Under the pieces are notes generated by a model. That model worked only from the letters and a program-made list of their open reading frames with translations, was not told where the DNA came from and made no database searches. A DNA stretch of 35,290 nt from a virus, in the IMG/VR virus record IMGVR_UViG_3300042866_001908, positions 1 to 35,290 of that record. One strand, 5' to 3'. The translations under genes and the position numbers were made by a program. Below are positions 8,801-16,825 of the stretch, piece by piece. The stretch's first letter is position 1. Every line of letters starts with the position of its first letter.

Positions 8801-9067
8801 TTAGGCGATGGTGCTGAACGTCACGGCGGTGGTGGATAGCCGTGCAAAATCCGTGTTGGAGCAGCGCAATTCCTTACGGAACGCGGTGGGGCCGGACACG
8901 GTGGGCAGGGTAAAGCTGTCGGGCAGGGTCTCCGTCACGGTCTCGATCCGGCGGTATTTCTTGAAATGTTTGACCACGGTGCCGTCCTCTCCGGTGACAA
9001 AGAGGTAATCGTCCGTGTTATTGACGTTCTGGCTGATGCCAGCCGTCACTCCGTAGGTCATCGCCAT
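8801..9067 (-). CDS. Small tail or tail-completion protein (88 aa)
   Basis: An 88-residue beta-type protein starting MAMTYGVTAGISQNV, with GEDGTVVKHFKKYRRIETVTE in the middle. It is encoded 10 bases upstream of the putative tube gene and 25 bases after the 132-aa gene. No diagnostic motif is recognised. From gene order it is a tail-terminator, tube or connector component. Confidence 0.55.
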   Translation of the reverse strand: MAMTYGVTAGISQNVNNTDDYLFVTGEDGTVVKHFKKYRRIETVTETLPDSFTLPTVSGPTAFRKELRCSNTDFARLSTTAVTFSTIA

Positions 9068-9092
9068 ATAGTCGCTCTCCCGCTGTCAACCC

Positions 9093-9491
9093 CTACGGGC
9101 GCACGAAGGCGGTGAAGGTCACACCGTCCTGCATCACTTTCTCGTTGGTGCCGGTCTGCTCCGCCCCGGGATAGCCGCCCATGAACGTCACGGAGGAAAG
9201 CACCGTGGTGGCCGCCAGGGCCGTGTTGAGCCAATCAAACGCGCTGCGGTGAGTGGTGGCTACGCTGGCGGTTTCCAGCGGGGTCATGACGGAAAAATTC
9301 AGCGTCACCTTGCGTTCTCCAGACACGCTACCCTCCACCACGGGATCGCTCTGCTCCGCGTGCACCACCACGGCCGGCAGCTCCAGATCCGCAATCCGGT
9401 GCCCGGCCTGCACCACGTAACCGGACGGCTTGGCCGTGGCGGCGGAAAGGTAGGTGGCGAAAGCGTCCTCGGTCTTTAGGCGCAGGCTCAT
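9093..9491 (-). CDS. Putative tail terminator / tail completion protein (132 aa)
   Basis: A 132-residue protein with an N-terminal helix (MSLRLKTEDAFATYLSAA). Its alternating beta segments include LELPAVVVHAEQSDPVVEGS and RKVTLNFSVMTPLE, and it ends in a helix and strand. This layout is typical of small tail-terminator and tail-completion proteins (gpU/gp37-like), which have an alpha-beta fold of about 130-140 residues. Its start overlaps the stop of the putative head-tail joining gene by 4 bases. The call is based on layout and position, not on a decisive motif. Confidence 0.58.
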   Translation of the reverse strand: MSLRLKTEDAFATYLSAATAKPSGYVVQAGHRIADLELPAVVVHAEQSDPVVEGSVSGERKVTLNFSVMTPLETASVATTHRSAFDWLNTALAATTVLSSVTFMGGYPGAEQTGTNEKVMQDGVTFTAFVRP

Positions 9492-9799
9492 CGCACGTCC
9501 TCGGGATCGCCCAGAGTCAGCGAAATCATCCCGGCATCCTCCGTCACGCCAAACACCCGCTTGCGCGTGCCGGAGACGGTGACCACGCCCAAAAGTGATG
9601 GAGCCGAGGCTGCGGTAGCAATGTAGACAAACTCCGCCGGGGCGGGATTAACCAGACCGCCAAGGCCCAGCTCCGCAGTTTCCTCCCCTGGGCTGTAGAT
9701 GCCGGTGACGGCCGTGGAGCCGATGGTGCAGGTGGCGGATCCGGCCCCGGCCACCATGTCCTCGATCCCGTCCCGCATGATTTGCTCCAGCTCGGTCAC
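9488..9799 (-). CDS. Putative head-tail joining protein (103 aa)
   Basis: A 103-residue protein starting with GTG at 9799-9797, preceded by AAGGCG as a ribosome site. It has an N-terminal helix (TELEQIMRDGIEDMVAG) followed by beta strands, and a C-terminal pattern resembling small head-tail attachment proteins of the lambda FII type (about 117 residues). It is the first morphogenesis gene after the glycosyltransferase/methyltransferase cassette and is coupled to the tail-terminator candidate. The family is not certain. Confidence 0.55.
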   Translation of the reverse strand: MTELEQIMRDGIEDMVAGAGSATCTIGSTAVTGIYSPGEETAELGLGGLVNPAPAEFVYIATAASAPSLLGVVTVSGTRKRVFGVTEDAGMISLTLGDPEDVR

Positions 9800-9809
9800 G
9801 GTCAGCGCC

Positions 9810-10364
9810 TTATGTCAAAGTGACAAGCCAACAGGATTCTCCGGCTTCAACTTGGCCAAAGATTTCAGTCACAGCCAGATCCACGCCCGGCCAGCCGGCC
9901 CCAAAGTCATGGCCGGCCAAAATCCCGCCTCGTCTCACCTTGGGGCGCCAAGCCAGGATGTCCGCCCTGACGGGCTCGTACTCATGTGCGGCATCAATAA
10001 AAACCGCGTCTAGGCTTCCATCGGCAAACAGGTCGGCGGCCTGCAGGCTGGGCATTTTCAGCGGGGTCAGCCGCTCGGCCACGGGCGCCACATTGCTCAT
10101 GAAGTTTTCAAACAAAGTGCCGCATTGCACGCACGGATGATCGGCGTGCTCCGGACTCCCCTCCCAAGTATCCACGGCAAAAACCTCGATTTTTGGGCTG
10201 TGGTTATAGGCTTCCACCAAAAGGAAAGCCGTGGAGCGCCCGCGCCAGCAGCCCACCTCAACAAGTTTCCCGTCCGGCCGGCAGTTGCGAACCATCCGGC
10301 GGTAAATGCCCTCACCACTGAACCAGTTCTCTCCAAACTGCGGGCCGTTATGGATGTGATTCAT
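9810..10364 (-). CDS. Class I SAM-dependent methyltransferase (184 aa)
   Basis: The true start is ATG 10364-10362, which overlaps the stop of the upstream glycosyltransferase gene as ATGA. The longer upstream frame is only that gene's shadow. Seen in the 184 residues: motif I EVGCWRGRS (36-44), the acidic residue ending strand 2 (VFAVD, D65), VFIDAAHEYEPVRADI (121-136) and GGILAGHDF (147-154). This is the pattern of the Methyltransf_24/TylF-like group, which often O-methylates sugars. Translation is coupled to two glycosyltransferase genes, so the likely substrate is a glycan built by them, on the virion or on the host surface. It has no features of a DNA methyltransferase (no DPPY or NPPF). 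Confidence 0.82.
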   Translation of the reverse strand: MNHIHNGPQFGENWFSGEGIYRRMVRNCRPDGKLVEVGCWRGRSTAFLLVEAYNHSPKIEVFAVDTWEGSPEHADHPCVQCGTLFENFMSNVAPVAERLTPLKMPSLQAADLFADGSLDAVFIDAAHEYEPVRADILAWRPKVRRGGILAGHDFGAGWPGVDLAVTEIFGQVEAGESCWLVTLT

Positions 10365-11035
10365 GTCAGAATCCATCTTTCGGTTTTGTTTTTTCCGTCG
10401 GCCACGCGGGTCGCGTGGTGGTTTTCCCGGTGGAAATCCTCGCTGGGGCAGAAAGCCCCGCGGGTGGCGCCGATGTTTTGGATCCGGCTGACGCGGGGAA
10501 ACATCTCTCCCATGCCCAGGTTGTCCCGGATCCGCTGCACCCCGCCGTCCCAGAAAGACGTGTCCCATGCCGGCAAAAGATATTTTTCCCAGTGCTCCCG
10601 CCAGGTGGCCCAGCCCCAAGGGGTGAACCATTTACGCCAGGCGGCCATGTTGGGCGCGGCTTCGCCGCCGTGCTGGTTGTAGCCGGAGACGGTCAGCGTC
10701 ATCGGGCTGGCGTTCCGGCCGGCCCACTCAAACCAGCGCAGTGCATCCGGGCTGGGGACGGTGTCGTCCTCCAAATGAATGTGGTAATCGGAAGCCTTAA
10801 AGCCCAGCTCCATGCAGTGCCGGATGGTGGCTCCGCAGCCGTAATGGGAGGGCAAAAGGCAAACTTGCACACCACGCTGGTGGGCGATGTGAGCGATATC
10901 TTCCGTCAGCTCGTGGGGATCTAAAACCGCGGTGACGATGTATTCCCCGACCCCGTCACACCAGGCCAAGGCATCCAGCACCCTAGCAAAATAGTCCGGC
11001 CTGCGGTGGGCCGAAACCGTCAGCGTCCTAGTCAT
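10361..11035 (-). CDS. Glycosyltransferase, GT-A type (224 aa)
   Basis: A 224-residue protein opening MTRTLTVSAHRRPDYFARVL, the nucleotide-sugar-binding strand and helix of a GT-A fold (TVS.HRRP). At 87-91 is HLEDD, the metal-binding acidic motif, and at 140-145 is WGWATW, a motif seen in bacterial glycosyltransferases related to the GNT-I group. It overlaps the upstream large glycosyltransferase gene and the downstream methyltransferase gene by ATGA on both sides. Sugar donor and acceptor cannot be read from the sequence. The context (between capsid and connector genes) suggests modification of a virion protein or of the host envelope during infection. Confidence 0.82.
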   Translation of the reverse strand: MTRTLTVSAHRRPDYFARVLDALAWCDGVGEYIVTAVLDPHELTEDIAHIAHQRGVQVCLLPSHYGCGATIRHCMELGFKASDYHIHLEDDTVPSPDALRWFEWAGRNASPMTLTVSGYNQHGGEAAPNMAAWRKWFTPWGWATWREHWEKYLLPAWDTSFWDGGVQRIRDNLGMGEMFPRVSRIQNIGATRGAFCPSEDFHRENHHATRVADGKNKTERWILT

Positions 11036-13179
11036 CCCTTCAGCAGATTGTAGGCAGCAAGGTTTCCGCCCGTGCCCTTGTTGTTCTGCAGGGCATCCTC
11101 GCCCAGCCCTTCCGGCCGGATCCGGATGCCGTTGGTTCGGTTAAAGTCCGGCGTGGCGCAGACCAGGGTTTTTGTGCCTAGCTCCCGCAGGCGGTAGGAC
11201 ATCACAAAATCGTCCGCCATGAACCGCGCTCGGCCCTTGTCGTCCAGCTGGGCAAACTCCTTGGGCGTCAGGCTGGGGAACTTGGCCATGTCGGGCATGT
11301 CCTTAAGCCGGCAGGCAATCGCCCCAAAGCCCTCCAGAATCTCCGCGTGGCCGAGGTGGTCGGGTGCGATGGCGTAGCCCTTGGGCCCGGTCATAAAAAA
11401 GCCGCACAGGCCCAAGGCCGACTTGTCGGGGCAATTTTCCACCAGCGTCTGCACCATCCGCGGGCTGTAAAGGATGTCGTCATCGCACCAGACGATAAAA
11501 TCGTCCGGCGTGCCGGATTCGTCCGCCGCCCAGGCCGCTCCAATAAATTTTGTGGCCGGGCCGTGATCGTGCGTGCGGGCAATATGGATTCGCCCGTCAT
11601 CCGCCAGCTTTTGTAGGGCGGGCGGGATTTCCGGGAACTGCTCGCCGGTGCGGGCCAACTTCTCCGGTACTGATAAAATTATTTCATCCGCTGGCATGGA
11701 CTGCGCCAGCAGGCTCTCGATCGTGGGCAGGACGGTGTGTATCCGTTTCGGGGTAGTGGTCAGGCCAATCACGACCCGGCTTTTTTTGTCGATAGGGCTG
11801 GGCAACCGCTCCGCCCCGGGGGGCACGGTGCCATCCTCCAGCAGGGCCGCATCCCACATCAGCGGCGGGATGGGCGTCTCCGCCTCCGCCTTCACGGTCA
11901 GCAGAATATGGCCCAGTGCCTTTTCGATTGCCTCGGTGGCATCCTTGACGATATTGAGCCGCTTGGCTCCGGGGTCATCCGTCGTCGGCGTGATGAACAG
12001 GTGCTGGATCCCCGCCGGATTGTCCGAGGTATCCATAAACAGCTTGTGGGCGCGGACGCAGTGCGCCAGTTCCCCGGCGTAGATGATGGTGATTTTTCCC
12101 CAGGCGGCGCGGAACGCCTCCCGCTCGCAGCGATCCGCGTCCTCTTTTTGTCCGGCCGCCCGGAGGCATTGCGACAAAAGCATCTTGGGCAGGTGGCCGT
12201 ACCACTTGGCGTCTAGGTTCCAGATGACGCCGGCCGGGCGTGGCAGGCTGTCCACCACCTGCAGCAGGCGGCTGGCCTCGTGCAGGTTCCCCTCATCCAT
12301 CAGCTGGCAGGCCAGATGGCCGTGCGCTTCCTTGCGGGTGGGATGCAGGGTGATGGCTTGGCCAAAGTATTTGCGCTTCTTGTCCGGGGCGGCGCACATC
12401 ACGCCCGCCATGCACAGCAGCTGGTAGCGCTCCGTGGCGCCCACGTCCGGGTGTTCCAGCGCCAGCAGGCACGGGCCGATGGCTTTCTGGTACTGCCCGC
12501 GCAGAAAATCCTCCATGGCGATGTAGTACCAGTTCATCCCGGCTCCCTCGGTCTCGGCCGCCAGGATGCGCTTGTTGCGCTCTCCGCTGCCGGTCTTGTT
12601 GGTCTTGGGCACGTGGGTGATGCACAGGCCGTCGGCCAGGCCCACGGCCGCCTTCTCGTCCGGCTTGACCCGCTCATGGATGGCCCGCTCCCAGTGGGCC
12701 GGCAGGGTGCCATCTGCCTTGCGGCGAAAAACCCGTTCCCGGCGGTTGTCCCGCATGCCGCTGTTCTGCACGTCGTACCGGGTCACCAAGACGTCCCAGC
12801 CCTCCGCCTGCTTGTCTCGCTCCTCAATCACGCCGCGGTGCAGTGCGGCTTGGTTACCCAGAAACAGATCGTCGCAGTCCGCCCAGATGACGTACTTGCC
12901 CTGGGCCAGGCTGAACGCCTGGTTGCGGGCGGCGGCAAAATTATCAATATGCGGCCAGCCGGAATTTTCCGGTGCGTTGTGATAGACGGCAAACGTGCCG
13001 GCATCGCCGGCGGCGTCCTCCACGGCTTTCTTAAGATCGTCATGCTGCTGGGATCCGGTGGCGGCCACCACAATGACCTCGTCCCACAGGCCTTTGGCCG
13101 ATTGAATGAGCCGAAAAAGAATCTCGCCCTCCGCCGGGCCGGCGATAAGGGCGAGAGACACAAGGGGGGTGTTTTTCAT
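11032..13179 (-). CDS. Two-domain glycosyltransferase with central TPR-like region (715 aa)
   Basis: The start is most likely ATG 13179-13177 (MKNTPLVSLA). The longer frame would begin inside a hairpin that follows the capsid gene. Residues 1-220 form a GT2-like domain with VSLALIAGPAEGEILFRLI, a repeated (V/I)IVVAATGS strand and an acidic motif WADCDD (99-104). Residues from about 225 to 420 contain helical, TPR-like repeats. From about 468 a second GT-A-like domain begins (RVVIGLTTTPKRI), with WCDDD at 564-568 as its metal-binding motif. Two catalytic domains joined by TPRs resemble polymerising or protein-directed glycosyltransferases. The stop is coupled to the next glycosyltransferase gene. 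The target is unknown. No Shine-Dalgarno sequence is evident, so expression may be low. Confidence 0.8.
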   Translation of the reverse strand: MKNTPLVSLALIAGPAEGEILFRLIQSAKGLWDEVIVVAATGSQQHDDLKKAVEDAAGDAGTFAVYHNAPENSGWPHIDNFAAARNQAFSLAQGKYVIWADCDDLFLGNQAALHRGVIEERDKQAEGWDVLVTRYDVQNSGMRDNRRERVFRRKADGTLPAHWERAIHERVKPDEKAAVGLADGLCITHVPKTNKTGSGERNKRILAAETEGAGMNWYYIAMEDFLRGQYQKAIGPCLLALEHPDVGATERYQLLCMAGVMCAAPDKKRKYFGQAITLHPTRKEAHGHLACQLMDEGNLHEASRLLQVVDSLPRPAGVIWNLDAKWYGHLPKMLLSQCLRAAGQKEDADRCEREAFRAAWGKITIIYAGELAHCVRAHKLFMDTSDNPAGIQHLFITPTTDDPGAKRLNIVKDATEAIEKALGHILLTVKAEAETPIPPLMWDAALLEDGTVPPGAERLPSPIDKKSRVVIGLTTTPKRIHTVLPTIESLLAQSMPADEIILSVPEKLARTGEQFPEIPPALQKLADDGRIHIARTHDHGPATKFIGAAWAADESGTPDDFIVWCDDDILYSPRMVQTLVENCPDKSALGLCGFFMTGPKGYAIAPDHLGHAEILEGFGAIACRLKDMPDMAKFPSLTPKEFAQLDDKGRARFMADDFVMSYRLRELGTKTLVCATPDFNRTNGIRIRPEGLGEDALQNNKGTGGNLAAYNLLKG

Positions 13180-13194
13180 TTTTTTAGAGAGGAA

Positions 13195-13224
13195 GGCCGG
13201 CCGCACCCCCCGATGCGGCCGGCC
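13195..13224 (-). terminator. Strong 11-bp hairpin after the major capsid gene
   Basis: The arms GGCCGGCCGCA and TGCGGCCGGCC are perfectly complementary around an 8-base loop, 20 bases after the capsid stop. On the transcribed strand the stem is followed by TTCCTCTCT rather than a pure U-tract, so termination may be partial. Such an element would give much more capsid mRNA than mRNA for the following glycosyltransferase cassette, or would protect the capsid message from 3' decay. Confidence 0.75.
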
Positions 13225-13243
13225 CACCAGTTGGGAGTAACCC

Positions 13244-14122
13244 TTAGACGATACGAGTCAGCGAGCTGGTCTGGCCGCGGGCCACGCCGTAGATGAGGGC
13301 GTAGGTCCGCTGATGGCTGCCGAGCTTCACGTCGTAGAACTCGCGCACCTGGAGCGACAGGCCGCTCTTGGGCTCGGTCACGTTGGTGATGTCGCCCGGG
13401 ACGCTCACGCCTTCCGGCAGGGCCGGGAGACGGGCGGCCACGACGAGCGCTTCCCGCTGGGCCACGAAGCCCTTGGAAGCGGCCGAAGGCAGGCCGGTGT
13501 AGTTGTAGCACTCCACGCCCGCCACCGTGCCGATTTGGCCGGAGGCCACCACGTCGCCGCTGCGCTGCGCGTTGGCGGTGATGTTGGTGTCGTTGAGCAG
13601 GCTGGCGTAGTTGCCCGGGGACAGGACCGCAAAGCGGCCGCCCATGGGCACCTTGTTGTTGTCCAGGTTGAGGCCCAGGCTGACGACGCCGCGGAACGTC
13701 AGCGCGTCCGCCGCGATGGAGAGCGTGCTGCTGTAGTGGGTAGTGACGAGGGCGAGAACGGAATCCACCATGCTCTTGCCGATCGCGTGCGCGGCCTGTT
13801 CGGCGAAGCGCTCAATCAGGTTGATGGAGCTGGAGGTCCGTTCGTCGTCGTTGATCGCGTACGAGACGTGCTTGAAGTTGCTGAGCGCGATAGAGACGTC
13901 TGCCTGCGTGGCGGCCGAGGCAACGTAGCCGTCGGTGGCGCTGTAGTCCGAAGCGGACTGCACGGAGACGATGTGGGTGACGATGCTGTCGCCCTTCCGC
14001 GCCTGGGCGTCGGAGAAGTCCGTCACCGCGTTGCGGATGAATCCGTAATTTTCAACGAGCAATTCGAGGGCGCGCTGGGCGACCACTTTGCCGTTGGACG
14101 TTGTGCCGAGTGAGTTAGGCAT
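13244..14122 (-). CDS. Major capsid protein, HK97-like fold (292 aa)
   Basis: A 292-residue protein directly downstream of the protease-scaffold gene, preceded by AAAGGAC as a good ribosome site. The sequence begins MPNSLGTTSNGKVVAQRALELL. It then has IRNAVTDFSDAQARKGDSIVTH, where a GD...V element is typical of capsid N-arm regions of the P22/GP5-like branch. The C-terminal half is Gly/Val-rich beta sequence ending in a strand with YALIYGVARG. Codon use here is strongly C- or G-ending, fitting high expression. The hairpin after the stop and the position after prohead protease support the call. I cannot name the exact capsid subfamily. Confidence 0.82.
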   Translation of the reverse strand: MPNSLGTTSNGKVVAQRALELLVENYGFIRNAVTDFSDAQARKGDSIVTHIVSVQSASDYSATDGYVASAATQADVSIALSNFKHVSYAINDDERTSSSINLIERFAEQAAHAIGKSMVDSVLALVTTHYSSTLSIAADALTFRGVVSLGLNLDNNKVPMGGRFAVLSPGNYASLLNDTNITANAQRSGDVVASGQIGTVAGVECYNYTGLPSAASKGFVAQREALVVAARLPALPEGVSVPGDITNVTEPKSGLSLQVREFYDVKLGSHQRTYALIYGVARGQTSSLTRIV

Positions 14123-14143
14123 GGTGTTTATGTCCTTTGTGGT

Positions 14144-15070
14144 TTATCGCGCCAGCTTGATTTTATTGAAGATCTCCGCGGCGCGGCGGGGATCCTTTTC
14201 CGCGTTGAACTGAGAAATCAGCTCTGCACGCGAGAAATTTTTGGGAGCCTCGGTCTCCAGCGGTTTGGTTCCGCGGGATGCCTCCAGCTCGATTTTAAGG
14301 GTGGCCAGCTCCGCCTTGAGGGCGGCGGCCTTGTTGTCGGCGGGCGCTTCCACCACGATCTCCTCGACCTTGGCTTCCGCAGTCACCGGCTCCCGGACGG
14401 GCTCGGCCACGGGAGCCTCGTCCGCGGGAGCGGCTTCGACGACGGCGGCCTCCAGCTTGACGGTCACCAGGTCGGCGAATTGTTTGGAAAGGGCTTCAAT
14501 CTTGGCGGCGAGGGCGGCGATGGCCTCCTCGGCGTTGAAGACTGCCACCGGGGCCGCCGGGGCTGCGGGCGCCGCAGGAGCGGCTGCCTCAATCTTGGTC
14601 TCTACGACCGAAGTTTCTTTGACCATGGCCAGCTTGGCTGTGTCAACCCGGGCGCTGTATACGCCGGTGGGGTTGGCCGCCGGTGTGGTGACGAGATCGA
14701 CGGAAAACAGCGTCTGCACGTCCGCCAGCATGGTCCCATCATCGGCCATGCGTGGCACGCCGGAGAAGCTGATGGAGAAACCGATCTGGCCCGGCAGCGT
14801 GCTCAACAGCTCGCTGAAATAGGCAAAGCCCTCATGGCTCTCCAAAAGCGTCAGGTCGGCGCGAACACGGCCACCGTCCAGCCCAAAGTTTTCCAGATAG
14901 CCAATGATGTTGGAGACCGAGGACGAATGATCGGACAGGACCTTGACCTGCCCGGCTTCATTCCCCTTCTCGACAACCTGAGAAAGGGTCTCCGCGTCGA
15001 TGACCATGCCATGACCCAAGGCTGGGCCGGCTGTGATCACGGAGATGCCCTTGAATTTCTTTTCAGCCAT
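14144..15070 (-). CDS. Prohead serine protease fused to scaffold domain (308 aa)
   Basis: The first 160 residues carry the layout of prohead serine proteases: VKVLSDH with the likely catalytic His48, GYLENFGLDGGRVRADLTL, and QIGFSISF with the likely catalytic Ser99. From about 165 to 290 the protein becomes an Ala/Glu/Pro-rich, low-complexity, helical region typical of internal scaffolds (repeats of APAAPAAP, then Glu-rich coiled coil). Such fused protease-scaffolds assemble the procapsid and are then degraded. The gene lies between portal and major capsid, exactly as expected. No separate scaffold gene is seen, so this protein probably supplies both functions. Confidence 0.82.
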   Translation of the reverse strand: MAEKKFKGISVITAGPALGHGMVIDAETLSQVVEKGNEAGQVKVLSDHSSSVSNIIGYLENFGLDGGRVRADLTLLESHEGFAYFSELLSTLPGQIGFSISFSGVPRMADDGTMLADVQTLFSVDLVTTPAANPTGVYSARVDTAKLAMVKETSVVETKIEAAAPAAPAAPAAPVAVFNAEEAIAALAAKIEALSKQFADLVTVKLEAAVVEAAPADEAPVAEPVREPVTAEAKVEEIVVEAPADNKAAALKAELATLKIELEASRGTKPLETEAPKNFSRAELISQFNAEKDPRRAAEIFNKIKLAR

Positions 15071-15076
15071 GCCCCG

Positions 15077-15211
15077 TTAGGGCTTGTCAAATTCCACGCG
15101 GGCGGCATCGGCTGCCGCCCCCATATCGGAGTAAGCGGGTAAATCCTTGGGTGGCTCTACGGGCCTTTGGCATCCGGCCAGCAGCAGTGCGGCCAAGAAA
15201 AGCCGAATCAC
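15077..15211 (-). CDS. Small lipoprotein inside the head operon (44 aa)
   Basis: This 44-residue reading frame starts with GTG 15211-15209, which overlaps the portal stop as GTGA, and ends with TAA 15079-15077, six bases before the protease-scaffold start. The product opens MIRLFLAALLLAGCQRP, a short basic-hydrophobic signal with lipobox LLAGC, so Cys14 should be lipidated and the mature 31 residues tethered to a membrane. A lipoprotein between portal and protease is unexpected. It may be a lysogenic-conversion or superinfection-exclusion protein (compare the small lipoproteins of T5-like phages), but that role is inference. The coupling and lipobox make it very likely a real gene. Confidence 0.72.
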   Translation of the reverse strand: MIRLFLAALLLAGCQRPVEPPKDLPAYSDMGAAADAARVEFDKP

Positions 15212-16824
15212 TTTTTCTTTTTTAGCTTTTTGTTTTTTAGGCCGATCGCCTTGGCCACCATGTTGAGCTCCTTCTCGGTCAGCTCTAGGTCGGGCTCGTC
15301 TTTCATGGTGAAAGCCTCGGTCAGAGTGGCCGCCCGAGCGGATTCCGGCTGGGTCATCTCCACCGGCGCAGCCATGGTGACCGTCACGGTGGGCGCGGCC
15401 AGCTCGGGCTGCACGGTCTGGTCAGCTGCGGGCTGGGCGGACGGAGGCGTGACGGGTGCGGGAGCGGCTGGCTTCTGGCCGGTGTTCTGGATCTCGGTCA
15501 TGTCCACACCGGCTTCGGTGGCCTTTTGGCGGATGTAGACCTGCTCGGCCACGCGCTGGTCGACGATCTCCTGCCAATCGTAGCCGCGCTCTTGAGCGAT
15601 TGAGGCGAGGGTCTGGATGCCGAGCTTCAGGTCCTCCCGGTCGGCGGCACTGTCGCGCCCTGCGTCGATCGTGGTGCGTTTCGGAGTGTGATAGACAGCG
15701 TTCCACCAGCGGTCCATGCCCCGGGGCGGGGTCAGGTCGCCGCGCTTGATGCCCTTGGCCAAGGCCCAAAGGCGGACGCGGGAGACAAGCTGGGTGATGA
15801 TAGCCTGGCTGACCTCATCGAAACGGCGCTGGGCCTGGGCGAGGACAAACCGCTGGGACGGACCGGAGAGGTCTGCTTTCCACATATATTCGTAAGGAAG
15901 CCCCAGCCCGGCCGCAGCGGCCCGCAGAAACTGATCCATAAACTCCTGCAGGTTGGGACCGGGCCGGTCGTTTTTGATTTCCTTGAGGGTCTTGCCGGCA
16001 GGCAGATTCCAGATGGCCCCGCCGCCCATGATTTTGTCGGTGGTGATGCCGTCGTCGCTGGTGCTGTCGGGTCCGAAGAAGCCGGTGCTCCCTTGCCCCT
16101 CTAGGGCCAGTCCGATGGCTCCGGCGCGTTTGGCCCCGGCAGTTTCAAATTCCAGAATCTCCTGGCGGTCCTGCAAAAGGTTCAGGCAGGAGACCAAGCG
16201 GGAAATGCTGCGCAGCTCATCCGGGCGGTCCCGCTCAGCCAAAACAATGACGTCGGCAGCCTGCACCTCGGTGTATTTGTCGCCGTCGCCGGTACGGATG
16301 TAGTAGGAAAGCGGGCGACCCTGGGCGTTGATGCGCACGCCGTCGGAGATTCTTTTGTCGGCGCCCAGATAGGCCGGCGTCTCACAGCGGTGGGCTTCGA
16401 CAAGCTGGAGCTGTGGCCAGCCGTCGCCGTTGTCGGTCAGAATGACAAACAGCTCATTGTCCCGGAGCATTGTCCGGCAGGCCACCTGCTGGAGCGTGTT
16501 AAAATCCAAAAGCCCGCGGACGTCGCAGGCCAAGCTCCAGTTGTGAAACCATTCCTCAGTGGCTGCGTTCCAGCCCTCGTCGGAAGTGCGGGCTTGGCAT
16601 TTGATGCCCGGACCGATGGAGTTGCGGGTGATGCAGTCGATCGCGCCGCGAACGACGGGATCGTTGTAATACATATACCGCGCCAGGCCCAGCACCTGCC
16701 GGCGGCTGGCCGTGGTGACGTCCATGCGCGTGTCTTGGGGCGTGGCGTAGATGTAGCGGCGCTGGGTCTGCTGGGGTTGCCCCGCCCGCACGATCCGCCC
16801 AAACCAGCTGCCCCAGTTGGCCAT
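15208..16824 (-). CDS. Portal protein, lambda gpB type (538 aa)
   Basis: A 538-residue protein with the typical opening of lambda-family portals: a basic N-terminus, then RRYIYATPQDTRMDVTTASR, LARYMYYNDPVVRGAIDCI and NSIGPGIKCQAR. These are followed by the FHNWSLACDVRG..DF segment and EAHRCETP. The portal forms the dodecameric ring through which DNA is packaged and ejected. The C-terminal 90 residues are Pro/Ala/Thr/Glu-rich and end in a Lys tract. It follows the gpW-like gene by one base and is coupled by GTGA to the small lipoprotein gene. Confidence 0.9.
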   Translation of the reverse strand: MANWGSWFGRIVRAGQPQQTQRRYIYATPQDTRMDVTTASRRQVLGLARYMYYNDPVVRGAIDCITRNSIGPGIKCQARTSDEGWNAATEEWFHNWSLACDVRGLLDFNTLQQVACRTMLRDNELFVILTDNGDGWPQLQLVEAHRCETPAYLGADKRISDGVRINAQGRPLSYYIRTGDGDKYTEVQAADVIVLAERDRPDELRSISRLVSCLNLLQDRQEILEFETAGAKRAGAIGLALEGQGSTGFFGPDSTSDDGITTDKIMGGGAIWNLPAGKTLKEIKNDRPGPNLQEFMDQFLRAAAAGLGLPYEYMWKADLSGPSQRFVLAQAQRRFDEVSQAIITQLVSRVRLWALAKGIKRGDLTPPRGMDRWWNAVYHTPKRTTIDAGRDSAADREDLKLGIQTLASIAQERGYDWQEIVDQRVAEQVYIRQKATEAGVDMTEIQNTGQKPAAPAPVTPPSAQPAADQTVQPELAAPTVTVTMAAPVEMTQPESARAATLTEAFTMKDEPDLELTEKELNMVAKAIGLKNKKLKKKK

Positions 16825-16825
16825 C

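Noticed and set aside
12280-13296. Long plus-strand open frame (338 codons)
   Set aside because: Antisense to the glycosyltransferase gene, which has clear motifs. The sequence is rich in Gly, Arg, His and Ala without recognisable structure; no ribosome site or coupling.
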